From VFMC01 sp031404435 (GTDB lineage: Bacteria; Actinomycetota; Acidimicrobiia; Acidimicrobiales; Ilumatobacteraceae), in the NCBI GenBank assembly GCA_031404435.1, contig JANNHO010000016.1:1-8606 (forward strand): 8,606 bases of DNA, in the 5' to 3' direction. Shown here one piece after another: positions 1-6,479 of the stretch. The first letter of the stretch is position 1. Every line of letters begins with the position of its first letter. The position numbers and the translations under genes are program-made. The notes beneath the pieces are model-generated. The model had not been told where the DNA came from. It saw only the letters and a program-made list of their open reading frames with translations, and made no database searches.

Positions 1-1235
1 TGGTGAAGATCGATCGTGACGAAGTGCTGCTGGACATCGGGTACAAGAGCGAGGGGGTCATCCTGGCCCGCGAGCTGAGCATCCGCAACGACGTCAACCC
101 GCACGAGATCGTCAAGCTCGGCGAGCAGATCGAGGCCCTGGTCCTGACCAAAGAGGACAAGGAAGGCCGCCTGCTGCTGTCGAAGAAGCGTGCGCAATAC
201 GAGCGCGCATGGGGGACCATCGAGAAGATCAAGGAAGCCGATGGCATGGTCGAGGGTCCGGTGATCGAGGTCGTCAAGGGCGGCCTGATCGTCGACATCG
301 GCCTGCGCGGCTTCCTGCCGGCGTCGCTCGTCGAACTGCGCCGCGTTCGCGACCTGCAGCCGTATGTCGGCACCGTGGTCCAGGCGAAGATCATCGAGCT
401 CGACAAGAACCGCAACAACGTCGTCCTCTCCCGCCGGGCCTGGCTCGAGGAGACCCAGAAGGAGCAGCGCGAGGACTTCCTGGCCAACCTGAAGCCGGGC
501 GAGGTCCGCAGCGGCGTCGTGTCCAGCGTCGTGAACTTCGGCGCCTTCGTCGACCTCGGCGGCATGGACGGCCTGATCCACGTCAGCGAGCTGTCGTGGA
601 AGCATGTCGACCATCCCGGCGCTGTTGTCGCTGTTGGCGATCAGGTCACGGTCCAGGTGCTCGACGTCGATTTCGAGCGCGAGAGGATCAGCCTGTCGCT
701 GAAGGCCACCCAGCAAGACCCATGGCAAGAGTTCGCCGGCAGCCACGAGATCGGTCAGCTGGTCTACGGCCGGGTCACCAAGCTCGTTCAGTTCGGTGGG
801 TTCGTGCAGGTCGGCGATGGCATCGAGGGGTTGGTGCACATCTCCGAGATGAGCGCCCATCACGTCGATTCGCCCGAGCAGGTCGTCACCCCCGGCGAGG
901 AGCTGTGGGTCAAGATCATCGACCTCGACCTCGCCCGGCGGCGGATCAGCCTGTCGATCAAGCAGGCCGCCGAAGGTGGCGAGCTGGCCGAAGAGTACCG
1001 CCAGCACTTCGAAGTCGACGAGCACGGCAACTGGACCGCCGGCGCCGACGACAGCGAACGCGAAGCCGCATGGGCCGAGTACTACGGCGAAGACGGCCCG
1101 CCGACCGACGGCCCGCTTCCCGACGGCCCGCCGCCCGACGGCCCACCCCCTGATGTCGAGGCACCGGCCGCGGCCATCGAGGACGAACCTGCGGCTCCCG
1201 CCGACGAAGAAGCTCCGGCAGAAGAGACCGTGTAG
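1..1235 (+). CDS. rpsA: 30S ribosomal protein S1 (5'-truncated by window edge)
   Basis: Ribosomal protein S1 binds mRNA on the small subunit and helps initiation on structured or weakly SD-led messages. The reading frame is already open at base 1. The first visible residues (VKIDRDEVLLDIGYKSEGVI) are the interior of the first S1 repeat, so the GTG at position 3 is an internal Val and not the start. By comparison with mycobacterial S1 about 40-50 residues are missing. Counting from base 3, the end of repeat 1 lies at residues 1-62, repeat 2 at about 80-147 (VVKGGLIVDIGLRGFLPASL), repeat 3 at about 165-235 (VNFGAFVDLGGMDGLIHVSE) and repeat 4 at about 250-320 (VQFGGFVQVGDGIEGLVHIS). The segment EDKEGRLLLSKKRAQYERAW is typical of actinobacterial S1. 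The tail (320-410) is acidic, contains a Gly-Pro-Asp repeat and is probably disordered. Identification is very secure; only the 5' end is unknown. Confidence 0.97.
   Translation, partial: VKIDRDEVLLDIGYKSEGVILARELSIRNDVNPHEIVKLGEQIEALVLTKEDKEGRLLLSKKRAQYERAWGTIEKIKEADGMVEGPVIEVVKGGLIVDIGLRGFLPASLVELRRVRDLQPYVGTVVQAKIIELDKNRNNVVLSRRAWLEETQKEQREDFLANLKPGEVRSGVVSSVVNFGAFVDLGGMDGLIHVSELSWKHVDHPGAVVAVGDQVTVQVLDVDFERERISLSLKATQQDPWQEFAGSHEIGQLVYGRVTKLVQFGGFVQVGDGIEGLVHISEMSAHHVDSPEQVVTPGEELWVKIIDLDLARRRISLSIKQAAEGGELAEEYRQHFEVDEHGNWTAGADDSEREAAWAEYYGEDGPPTDGPLPDGPPPDGPPPDVEAPAAAIEDEPAAPADEEAPAEETV
1095..1154 (+). repeat. Four tandem 15-base units in the rpsA tail
   Basis: Four in-frame 15-base units (1095-1109, 1110-1124, 1125-1139, 1140-1154) encode GPPTD, GPLPD, GPPPD and GPPPD near the C-terminus of S1. 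The first three units share the codons GGC CCG and GAC. The fourth encodes the same peptide as the third but with different third bases. This suggests older duplication with synonymous drift, or selection on the peptide. The segment lies outside the S1 folds. Confidence 0.8.
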
Positions 1236-1257
1236 GAGATCGTTTCCACAACCTGTT

Positions 1258-1288
1258 CGATGCCGACCGGCGCACCCGGTCGGCATCG
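1258..1288. terminator. Hairpin terminator shared by convergent rpsA and the response regulator
   Basis: A perfect 13-bp stem (CGATGCCGACCGG at 1258-1270 with CCGGTCGGCATCG at 1276-1288) encloses the 5-base loop CGCAC. It starts 22 bases after the rpsA stop and ends 11 bases before the stop of the convergent response regulator. On the + strand it is followed by TTCGTTTT, a short interrupted T tract, as for an intrinsic terminator in a GC-rich genome. On the - strand no good T tract follows, so action in that direction is less sure. Confidence 0.8.
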
Positions 1289-1299
1289 TTCGTTTTCGA

Positions 1300-1938
1300 T
1301 CAGTTGAGCTTGATGATGCCCATCTTCATCGCGGTCAGGACCGCCTGGGTGCGGTCACGGGCCTGCAATTTTTCGTAGATCGAGGCGAGATGGTTCTTCA
1401 CCGTCTTCTGGCTGATGAACATCCGCTCGGCAACTTCCGACGTCGCCAAACCGTCGACGATCAGCTGCAGAAGCTCCTCTTCTCGTTTGGTCAGGATTGA
1501 CACGGGCTCGTCGACCGTGGTCGCCTCGGCCAGCATCACCTCGGCCAGTCGCGGCGAAAGGATGCGATCACCGTTGGCGGCCAGCTTGATCGCCAGCATC
1601 ACCTCTTTCACGGTTGAGTCCTTCGTCATGTAGCCAACGGCACCGGCCTTCATCGCCCGTTCGATCACGTCCCGGTCGATGTGCATGGTCAGGATCACCA
1701 CACGCTGGCGGGCGTCGGCTGCCATCAACCGGCGGGTGGCCTCGATCCCGTCGATGTTCGGCATCGACACATCCATCAGGATCACGTTGGGTTTGGTCTC
1801 GAGGGCGATGCGGACAGCGTCGTCGCCGTTGCTTGCCTCGGCGATCACGTTGATGCCTTCGGTTTCGAGCGAGCGCCGCAAACCCTGCCGCAACATCGTG
1901 TGGTCGTCGACCAGCATCACTGATGGGGAGTGCTTCAT
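1300..1938 (-). CDS. NarL/FixJ-type response regulator (REC + LuxR HTH)
   Basis: A 212-residue cytoplasmic response regulator, the usual length for the NarL family. The receiver domain (about 5-122) shows the acidic pair D11/D12, phospho-acceptor D56 in NVILMDVSMP, T84 and K106, so all canonical phosphotransfer residues are present. A LuxR-type helix-turn-helix fills about 148-208 (LTKREEELLQLIVDGLATSE, then ISQKTVKNHLASIYEKLQ with the recognition helix). Its ATG overlaps the stop of the upstream histidine kinase as ATGA (1935-1938), and a purine-rich GGCGAGG precedes it, so translation is probably coupled. It is therefore the likely partner of that kinase, activated by phosphorylation to bind promoter DNA as a dimer. 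Target genes cannot be read from the sequence. The dyad next to the kinase start is one candidate site. Confidence 0.93.
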   Translation of the reverse strand: MKHSPSVMLVDDHTMLRQGLRRSLETEGINVIAEASNGDDAVRIALETKPNVILMDVSMPNIDGIEATRRLMAADARQRVVILTMHIDRDVIERAMKAGAVGYMTKDSTVKEVMLAIKLAANGDRILSPRLAEVMLAEATTVDEPVSILTKREEELLQLIVDGLATSEVAERMFISQKTVKNHLASIYEKLQARDRTQAVLTAMKMGIIKLN

Positions 1939-3710
1939 GTGGTCGCCTCGCCGCCGTGCAAATCGCCGCGCAGCTCAACGGTCACTCGTGTGCCTGTGCC
2001 TGCGACGCGATGAGGGATCATTGGCTCGTAGCGCAGCGTTGCCCCGATTCGTTCCGCCCGTTCCCTCATTCCGACCATGCCATATCTATCGGTCGCCGGA
2101 GCCGTCGTGTTGAGTCCAACTCCGTCGTCATCGATTCGCAGGAACACTGCGCCGTCGACGGCGCGGTACTCCACATGGACAACCGCAGCGTTGGCATGCC
2201 GCTCGACGTTGGTGATCGCCTCCAAGGCGAGTTGCCACAGCTCGCGCTCGACGGGGCGCGGTGGACGGAACGAGGCATGGATATCGGCCGTAATGCTGAG
2301 TGTCGTGCGCGACCGGACCCTGGCGAGGTGGTCGCCGAGCACGCGGGGAAGATCGCGGTCGTCGGTGACATCGGTGCGCAGATCGTGCAGCGTCTCACGG
2401 ATCTCGTTGATGACACCCGTGATGTGACCGCGTAGCTCGGCCAGTGTCTCGTTGACGGAATCACCACGGGCTGCCAGCGCCTGGGCCCGATCCACCTCAA
2501 AGCCGAGGAAAGCGAGCGACGATCCGATGTGGTCGTGCAGGTCCCGTGCAATCCGGGCCCGCTCTTCGTTGACCGAAGCAGCCCGGATCTGACGGAACAG
2601 CCGGGCGTTGTCGATGGCGATCCCGAACGACTCGGCCAGGCCGTGTACGATCTCGCTGTGCTGCTGGGTGTGCGCATCCGGGTGCGAGCACTCGATGGCC
2701 AGGAACCCGAGCAAGTTGCCGCGGGCGCGCAGCGCGGTGTACACCCCGCTGGCCCCGTCGGCGGTGAGCGCACTTCCATCTGCGAGGTGCGGTTCGCGGA
2801 CCGTGCGGGGGGACTCGACTGCTGGCTGGATTGATGCCGGCAAGCGGTCGAGCGACAACGTCGGCACGCTCGCCGACCCGATGGCACGGAACACTTCGAG
2901 TTGGCGGTCGGTGTCGTTGACGAGGTACAGCACCAGCGAGTCGGCGGGCACCAGCGACGATACTCGCTTGAGCGTGGAGTCGACCACGTCGTCGAGGTCG
3001 AGTGAGGCGGGCATGCTCTGGGCCACGCGCTGCAGGGCGAACAACAACGAGTTCGCCTCCGCGAGGCGGCTGACCCGAACGTTGGCCGCGTCACGCTGGC
3101 GAGCCGCATCGACACCGGCGCGCTGGGCGAGTCCGCTGGTGAACACGACCGTGCCGATCAGTGCGGTCCAGACGATGACATCGTTGAGACTTCGGCGCAT
3201 CGCGTTTTCGGCAAGGAACTGTGCCGACACGAGCAGGATCGTCGACGCCGCGAGTTGCGCGGCGAACACGGACCCGGCGGCGAAACCGGCAATCATCGCT
3301 GAGGGGATGAGGCACAGCGCCAGGGGAGACGTCCACGCTCCCGTCAGCATCACGAGCGCCGTGAACAGGGCCTGCTCCACCACCACCCGCAGCCGCACCC
3401 CCATGTCGTCGTGATGGGGGATTGGCCGCGCGACGACGACCGCGGTGTACACCGCGGCCAGGGCGAATGCCAGCCACAGCCGCCAGTTGCCGGCCGAGAA
3501 GTCGTCTCGTCCCTGCACGGCAGCACCGGCCAGGGCGAGGACCCGGAACGGCCACAGTGGCGCTGACATCGGCAACGCGGCGGATCGCTGCGGTTCGGCG
3601 CGTCGCTCCGTCAGCGTCGATGTCGACCGCTGCTCGACGAACTCGTTACCGGGATCCTTACTGGGATCGTTGCCGTCAGCCACCAGCGTGCATAGTAGTG
3701 ACGCTGGCAC
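1935..3710 (-). CDS. Membrane sensor histidine kinase, NarX/DesK-like (HisKA_3), with GAF-like segment
   Basis: Up to 591 residues. An N-terminal membrane region holds about five or six hydrophobic segments (near 55-66, 76-95, 107-123, 128-150, 152-168 and 176-195). A GAF-like segment follows at about 222-370 (LLFALQRVAQSMPASLDLDD through LAESFGIAIDNARLF), then a HisKA_3 dimerisation helix with H392 in ERARIARDLHDHIGSSLAFL, then a HATPase domain. The HATPase has an N box around E497-N501 (EAITNVERHANA), DDDGVGL at 527-533, YGMVGMRERAERIGA near 543 and a final GTGTRVTVEL. All catalytic boxes look intact. It would autophosphorylate and pass phosphate to the regulator encoded with a 4-base overlap downstream. 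The start is uncertain: GTG at 3710 gives the longest frame but overlaps the dyad facing coaE. GTG at 3683, or ATG at 3569 (MSAPLWPFRVLALAG, close to the first membrane segment), may be the real one. The stimulus is unknown. Confidence 0.9.
   Translation of the reverse strand: MPASLLCTLVADGNDPSKDPGNEFVEQRSTSTLTERRAEPQRSAALPMSAPLWPFRVLALAGAAVQGRDDFSAGNWRLWLAFALAAVYTAVVVARPIPHHDDMGVRLRVVVEQALFTALVMLTGAWTSPLALCLIPSAMIAGFAAGSVFAAQLAASTILLVSAQFLAENAMRRSLNDVIVWTALIGTVVFTSGLAQRAGVDAARQRDAANVRVSRLAEANSLLFALQRVAQSMPASLDLDDVVDSTLKRVSSLVPADSLVLYLVNDTDRQLEVFRAIGSASVPTLSLDRLPASIQPAVESPRTVREPHLADGSALTADGASGVYTALRARGNLLGFLAIECSHPDAHTQQHSEIVHGLAESFGIAIDNARLFRQIRAASVNEERARIARDLHDHIGSSLAFLGFEVDRAQALAARGDSVNETLAELRGHITGVINEIRETLHDLRTDVTDDRDLPRVLGDHLARVRSRTTLSITADIHASFRPPRPVERELWQLALEAITNVERHANAAVVHVEYRAVDGAVFLRIDDDGVGLNTTAPATDRYGMVGMRERAERIGATLRYEPMIPHRVAGTGTRVTVELRGDLHGGEATT
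3683..3707. promoter_or_regulatory. Operator-like inverted repeat between the histidine kinase and coaE
   Basis: CCAGCGT (3683-3689) and ACGCTGG (3701-3707) form a perfect 7-bp inverted repeat separated by 11 bases, giving 18 bp centre to centre. The spacer contains ATAGTA (3692-3697), which on the opposite strand reads TACTAT. Each resembles a -10 hexamer for one of the two divergent genes. On the + strand TTGCCG at 3670-3675 is a possible weak -35, 16 bases upstream. A dimeric regulator bound here could control both directions. The arms and spacing are direct observations; the promoter and operator roles are inferred. Confidence 0.45.
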
Positions 3711-3718
3711 GACAGACC

Positions 3719-3724
3719 GGGGGA
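3719..3724 (+). promoter_or_regulatory. Ribosome binding site of coaE
   Basis: GGGGGA stands three bases before the ATG at 3728. It supports this start over any extension upstream, which would run through the kinase gene on the other strand and through the dyad. Confidence 0.6.
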
Positions 3725-3727
3725 CAC

Positions 3728-4369
3728 ATGATTTTGGTTGGGCTGACGGGTGGCATCGGGTCGGGCAAGTCCACGGTCAGTGCCGAGCTGGCGCGTCGCG
3801 GTGCAGTCATTGTCGATGCGGACGCGATCGCACGGCAGGTGCAACAGCCCGGCGAGCCGCTGCTGGTGCGGATGGCCGAGCGGTTCGGAGCGGACGTGAT
3901 CAAGCCCGACGGCTCGCTCGATCGTGCCGCCGTGGCGGCGATCGCGTTCACCGACGATCAAGCGCTCAAGGATCTCAACGCGATCGTTCATCCGGCCATC
4001 GGCGCCGAGATGAACCGGCAGGTGCTCGCCCAGCGTGACAGCGATTCGGTCGTGGTGATGGACGTCGCTCTGCTGATCGAGAATCCGCGTGATGGGTTGC
4101 AGGCCACGATCGTCGTCGACCTCGACGTCGACGCACAGGTGCAACGCCTGGTCGAGCTCCGCGGTTTCGACGAGGCCGATGCGCGGGCCCGCATCTCCCG
4201 CCAGGCCACCCGCGAGCAGCGCCTCGCCCGCGCCACGCACGTCATCGACAACAACGGCACGCTCGAGGATCTGTTGCCCCAGATCGCCCGGCTGTGGGAC
4301 GAACTCACCGAGCTTGCGCAGTTGCCGGCCGACTTCGAACTACCTCCGCCGCGAGCCGGCACCATGTGA
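3728..4369 (+). CDS. coaE: Dephospho-CoA kinase
   Basis: CoaE phosphorylates the ribose 3'-hydroxyl of dephospho-CoA with ATP, the last step of coenzyme A synthesis, in the cytoplasm. The 213-residue product is of usual single-domain length. Visible motifs are the P-loop GGIGSGKST at 8-16 (K14), DADAIAR at 30-36 in the substrate-binding region, NAIVHP at 84-89, DVALLIE at 112-118, RISRQATREQR at 155-165 (lid arginines) and ATHVIDNNG at 169-177. In the DxPLLxE-type motif the usual Pro is Ala114, a small departure. The ATG is chosen because the protein then begins MILVGLTGG, as the family does, and a G-rich ribosome binding site precedes it. It lacks the C-terminal GrpB-like domain found in mycobacterial CoaE. 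Its stop lies 33 bases before uvrB, and the genes may be co-transcribed in part, although uvrB appears to have its own control site. Confidence 0.95.
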   Translation: MILVGLTGGIGSGKSTVSAELARRGAVIVDADAIARQVQQPGEPLLVRMAERFGADVIKPDGSLDRAAVAAIAFTDDQALKDLNAIVHPAIGAEMNRQVLAQRDSDSVVVMDVALLIENPRDGLQATIVVDLDVDAQVQRLVELRGFDEADARARISRQATREQRLARATHVIDNNGTLEDLLPQIARLWDELTELAQLPADFELPPPRAGTM

Positions 4370-4385
4370 TCGAACGTACGTTCCG
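4370..4385. promoter_or_regulatory. LexA (SOS) box upstream of uvrB
   Basis: The sequence TCGAACGTACGTTCCG sits directly after the coaE stop codon and ends 17 bases before the uvrB ATG. Its core GAAC-GTAC-GTTC (4372-4383) is a perfect 12-bp palindrome matching the Gram-positive/actinobacterial LexA consensus CGAAC-N4-GTTCG at all but the last position. uvrB is a well-known SOS gene. Match, position and neighbour agree. LexA binding itself is inferred. Confidence 0.82.
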
Positions 4386-4389
4386 CTGG

Positions 4390-4395
4390 TAGGCT
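4390..4395 (+). promoter_or_regulatory. Possible -10 element of uvrB
   Basis: TAGGCT fits the TANNNT pattern and lies seven bases before the ATG at 4403. If it is a -10 element, transcription would begin at or within a base of the ATG, making uvrB mRNA leaderless, and the SOS box would fall between -35 and -10 where a repressor blocks polymerase. No clear -35 is seen. The alternative is that GGTAGG (4388-4393) is a weak Shine-Dalgarno sequence on a longer transcript. Confidence 0.35.
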
Positions 4396-4402
4396 TGTTG
4401 CT

Positions 4403-6448
4403 ATGGCTGCGCCTGTGCTCACCGGTGATCCGTTCAAGGTGGTGTCCGATTTCGATCCGGCAGGTGATCAGCCGCAGGCGGTCGCCAAGCTCACCAAAGG
4501 GTTGCACCGCGGCGACAGGTTCCAGACGCTGCTCGGCATCACCGGTTCGGGTAAGAGCGCCACCATCGCGTGGACGATCGAGCAGGTGCAGCGGCCCACG
4601 CTGATCCTGGCCCCGAACAAGTCGCTCGCCGCCCAGTTGGCGCAGGAGATGCGTGAGTTCTTCCCGAACAACCGGGTCGAGTACTTCGTCAGCTACTACG
4701 ACTACTACCAGCCCGAGGCCTACATCCCCTCCAGCGATACCTACATCGAGAAGGACTCCTCGATCAACGACGAGATCGACCGCCTGCGTCACTCGGCCAC
4801 GGCGGGACTCCTCACCCGCCGCGACACCATCGTCGTCGCCTCCGTCAGCTGCATCTACGGGATGGGCAACCCGGAGGAGTACCGCGGGCAACTGCTCGAC
4901 CTCAGCGTCGGCGTCGACTACGACCAGCGCAGCATCTTGCGCCGCCTGGTCGACCTGCAGTTCGATCGCAACGATCTCACCCTCGGGCGCGGCAAGTTCC
5001 GGGTTCGTGGCGACACGATCGAGGTACACCCGTCGTACGAGTCCACGGTCATCCGCATCGAGATGTTCGGCGACACCGTCGACCGCCTCACAGTGATCGA
5101 TCCGCTCACCGGCGAACAGCTGAACGAGCTCACCCGCACCCAGGTGTTCCCGGCCACCCACTACGTCGCCGGTGACGAGCGGATGCGCGCCGCCGTGATC
5201 GGAATCGAGGCCGAGTTGCAGGAACGTCTGGCCTGGTTCGAGGCCAACGGCAAACTGCTTGAGGCACAACGGTTGCGGATGCGCACCCAGTACGACCTGG
5301 AGATGATCCAGGAGGTCGGCTACTGCAACGGCATCGAGAACTACTCGATGCACATCGACGGCCGCACCAGCGGCGAGCCGCCGTTCACCCTGATCGACTA
5401 CTTCCCCGACGACTTCTTGCTGGTGATCGACGAAAGCCATGTGGCCGTGCCCCAGCTGCACGGCCAGTACGAAGGCGACCGCAGCCGCAAGGACATGCTC
5501 GTCGAACACGGCTTCCGCCTCCCGAGCGCGCGCGACAACCGGCCGCTGCGATTCGACGAGATCATGGAGCGGCTGAACCAGGTGGTCTTCCTGTCGGCCA
5601 CCCCCGCCGACTACGAGTTACGGGTCAGCGAGCAGATCGTCGAACAGATCGTGCGCCCGACCGGCCTGGTCGACCCCGAGGTGATCATCAAACCCACCAA
5701 GGGCCAAATCGATGACCTGATTGCCAACGTCAACGACCGCATCGCCCGCGGCGACCGGGTGCTGGTCACCACGCTCACCAAGAAGATGGCCGAGGACCTG
5801 ACCGAGTACCTACTCGAGCAGGGCTTGCGGGTGCGCTACCTGCACAGCAACATCGACACCATCCAGCGCATCCAGACCTTGCGCGGCCTCAGGTTGGGTG
5901 AGTTCGACGTGCTGGTCGGGATCAACCTGCTACGCGAGGGGCTCGACCTGCCGGAGGTGTCGCTGGTGTGCATCCTCGATGCCGACAAGGAAGGCTTCCT
6001 CCGAAGCTCCACGTCGCTAATCCAGACGATGGGTCGGGCTGCCCGAAACGTCGACGGCCAGGTGATCCTGTATGCCGACAAGGTCACCGACTCGATGACC
6101 AAGGCGATCGACGAGACGCAACGGCGGCGCGAACGCCAGATCGCGTACAACCTCGAACATGGCATCAATCCGCAGACCATTCGCAAAGCGGTCGGCGACA
6201 TCTTGTCGATGCTCGGCCTCGACACCAGTAGCGGGGCCCCGGTGCCGGGCAAGGACCGTCGCCGTCAGCACGAGCGCGACAAGGTGAAAGCCGAGCTGAA
6301 GACGTTGCCGCAGAAAGAGTTGGCGCGCCTGATCCAGACCCTCGAAGAGGAGATGCACGAAGCCGCAACCGAGCTCAAGTTCGAATACGCGGCCCGCCTA
6401 CGTGACGAGGTCAACGAGCTCCGCCGCGAGCTGCGCGAGGCCTTATGA
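4403..6448 (+). CDS. uvrB: UvrABC excision nuclease subunit B
   Basis: UvrB is the DNA-damage-verifying helicase-like subunit of nucleotide excision repair: UvrA loads it at lesions and it recruits UvrC for incision. The 681 residues are full length. Seen in order: Walker A GITGSGKS at 45-52 (K51), the beta-hairpin region YYDYYQPEAYIP at 98-109 that is inserted between DNA strands, the UvrA-interaction region around 155-250, Walker B LLVIDESH at 339-346, motif III SAT at 398-400, motif V region with GINLLREGLD at 506-515, motif VI QTMGRAARN at 541-549, and a C-terminal UVR domain at about 638-676 that contacts UvrC. All key ATPase residues are intact. The ATG start gives the familiar FKVVSDFDPAGDQPQA shortly after the N-terminus. 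A LexA box immediately upstream implies SOS induction. uvrA and uvrC are not in this window. Confidence 0.98.
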   Translation: MAAPVLTGDPFKVVSDFDPAGDQPQAVAKLTKGLHRGDRFQTLLGITGSGKSATIAWTIEQVQRPTLILAPNKSLAAQLAQEMREFFPNNRVEYFVSYYDYYQPEAYIPSSDTYIEKDSSINDEIDRLRHSATAGLLTRRDTIVVASVSCIYGMGNPEEYRGQLLDLSVGVDYDQRSILRRLVDLQFDRNDLTLGRGKFRVRGDTIEVHPSYESTVIRIEMFGDTVDRLTVIDPLTGEQLNELTRTQVFPATHYVAGDERMRAAVIGIEAELQERLAWFEANGKLLEAQRLRMRTQYDLEMIQEVGYCNGIENYSMHIDGRTSGEPPFTLIDYFPDDFLLVIDESHVAVPQLHGQYEGDRSRKDMLVEHGFRLPSARDNRPLRFDEIMERLNQVVFLSATPADYELRVSEQIVEQIVRPTGLVDPEVIIKPTKGQIDDLIANVNDRIARGDRVLVTTLTKKMAEDLTEYLLEQGLRVRYLHSNIDTIQRIQTLRGLRLGEFDVLVGINLLREGLDLPEVSLVCILDADKEGFLRSSTSLIQTMGRAARNVDGQVILYADKVTDSMTKAIDETQRRRERQIAYNLEHGINPQTIRKAVGDILSMLGLDTSSGAPVPGKDRRRQHERDKVKAELKTLPQKELARLIQTLEEEMHEAATELKFEYAARLRDEVNELRRELREAL

Positions 6449-6479
6449 GCCGGTTGGGCGAGCAACGTTGCGGTCGGGG

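Noticed and set aside
3..5. GTG at the window start as the rpsA initiation codon
   Set aside because: The sequence beginning here matches the interior of the first S1 repeat, so the gene starts upstream of the window.
2608..3414. Open frame of 268 codons on the + strand opposite the histidine kinase
   Set aside because: Ser/Arg/Ala-rich antisense shadow. The kinase frame carries all the expected domains.
3422..3727. Upstream extension of the coaE frame by 102 codons
   Set aside because: The added part is antisense to the kinase, Arg-rich and unlike any CoaE N-terminus. The ATG at 3728 has a G-rich ribosome binding site and gives the normal start.
4340..5509. Long open frame of 389 codons on the - strand opposite uvrB
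   Set aside because: It lies antisense to an unmistakable uvrB, has a low-complexity Val/Asp/Leu-rich product with no recognisable motif, and is expected from codon bias in GC-rich DNA.
6462..6471. Palindrome GCAACGTTGC between the convergent uvrB and DUF445 genes
   Set aside because: A 10-base palindrome cannot make a useful hairpin without a loop and has no T tract. It is likely chance, so no terminator is called in this 31-base gap.
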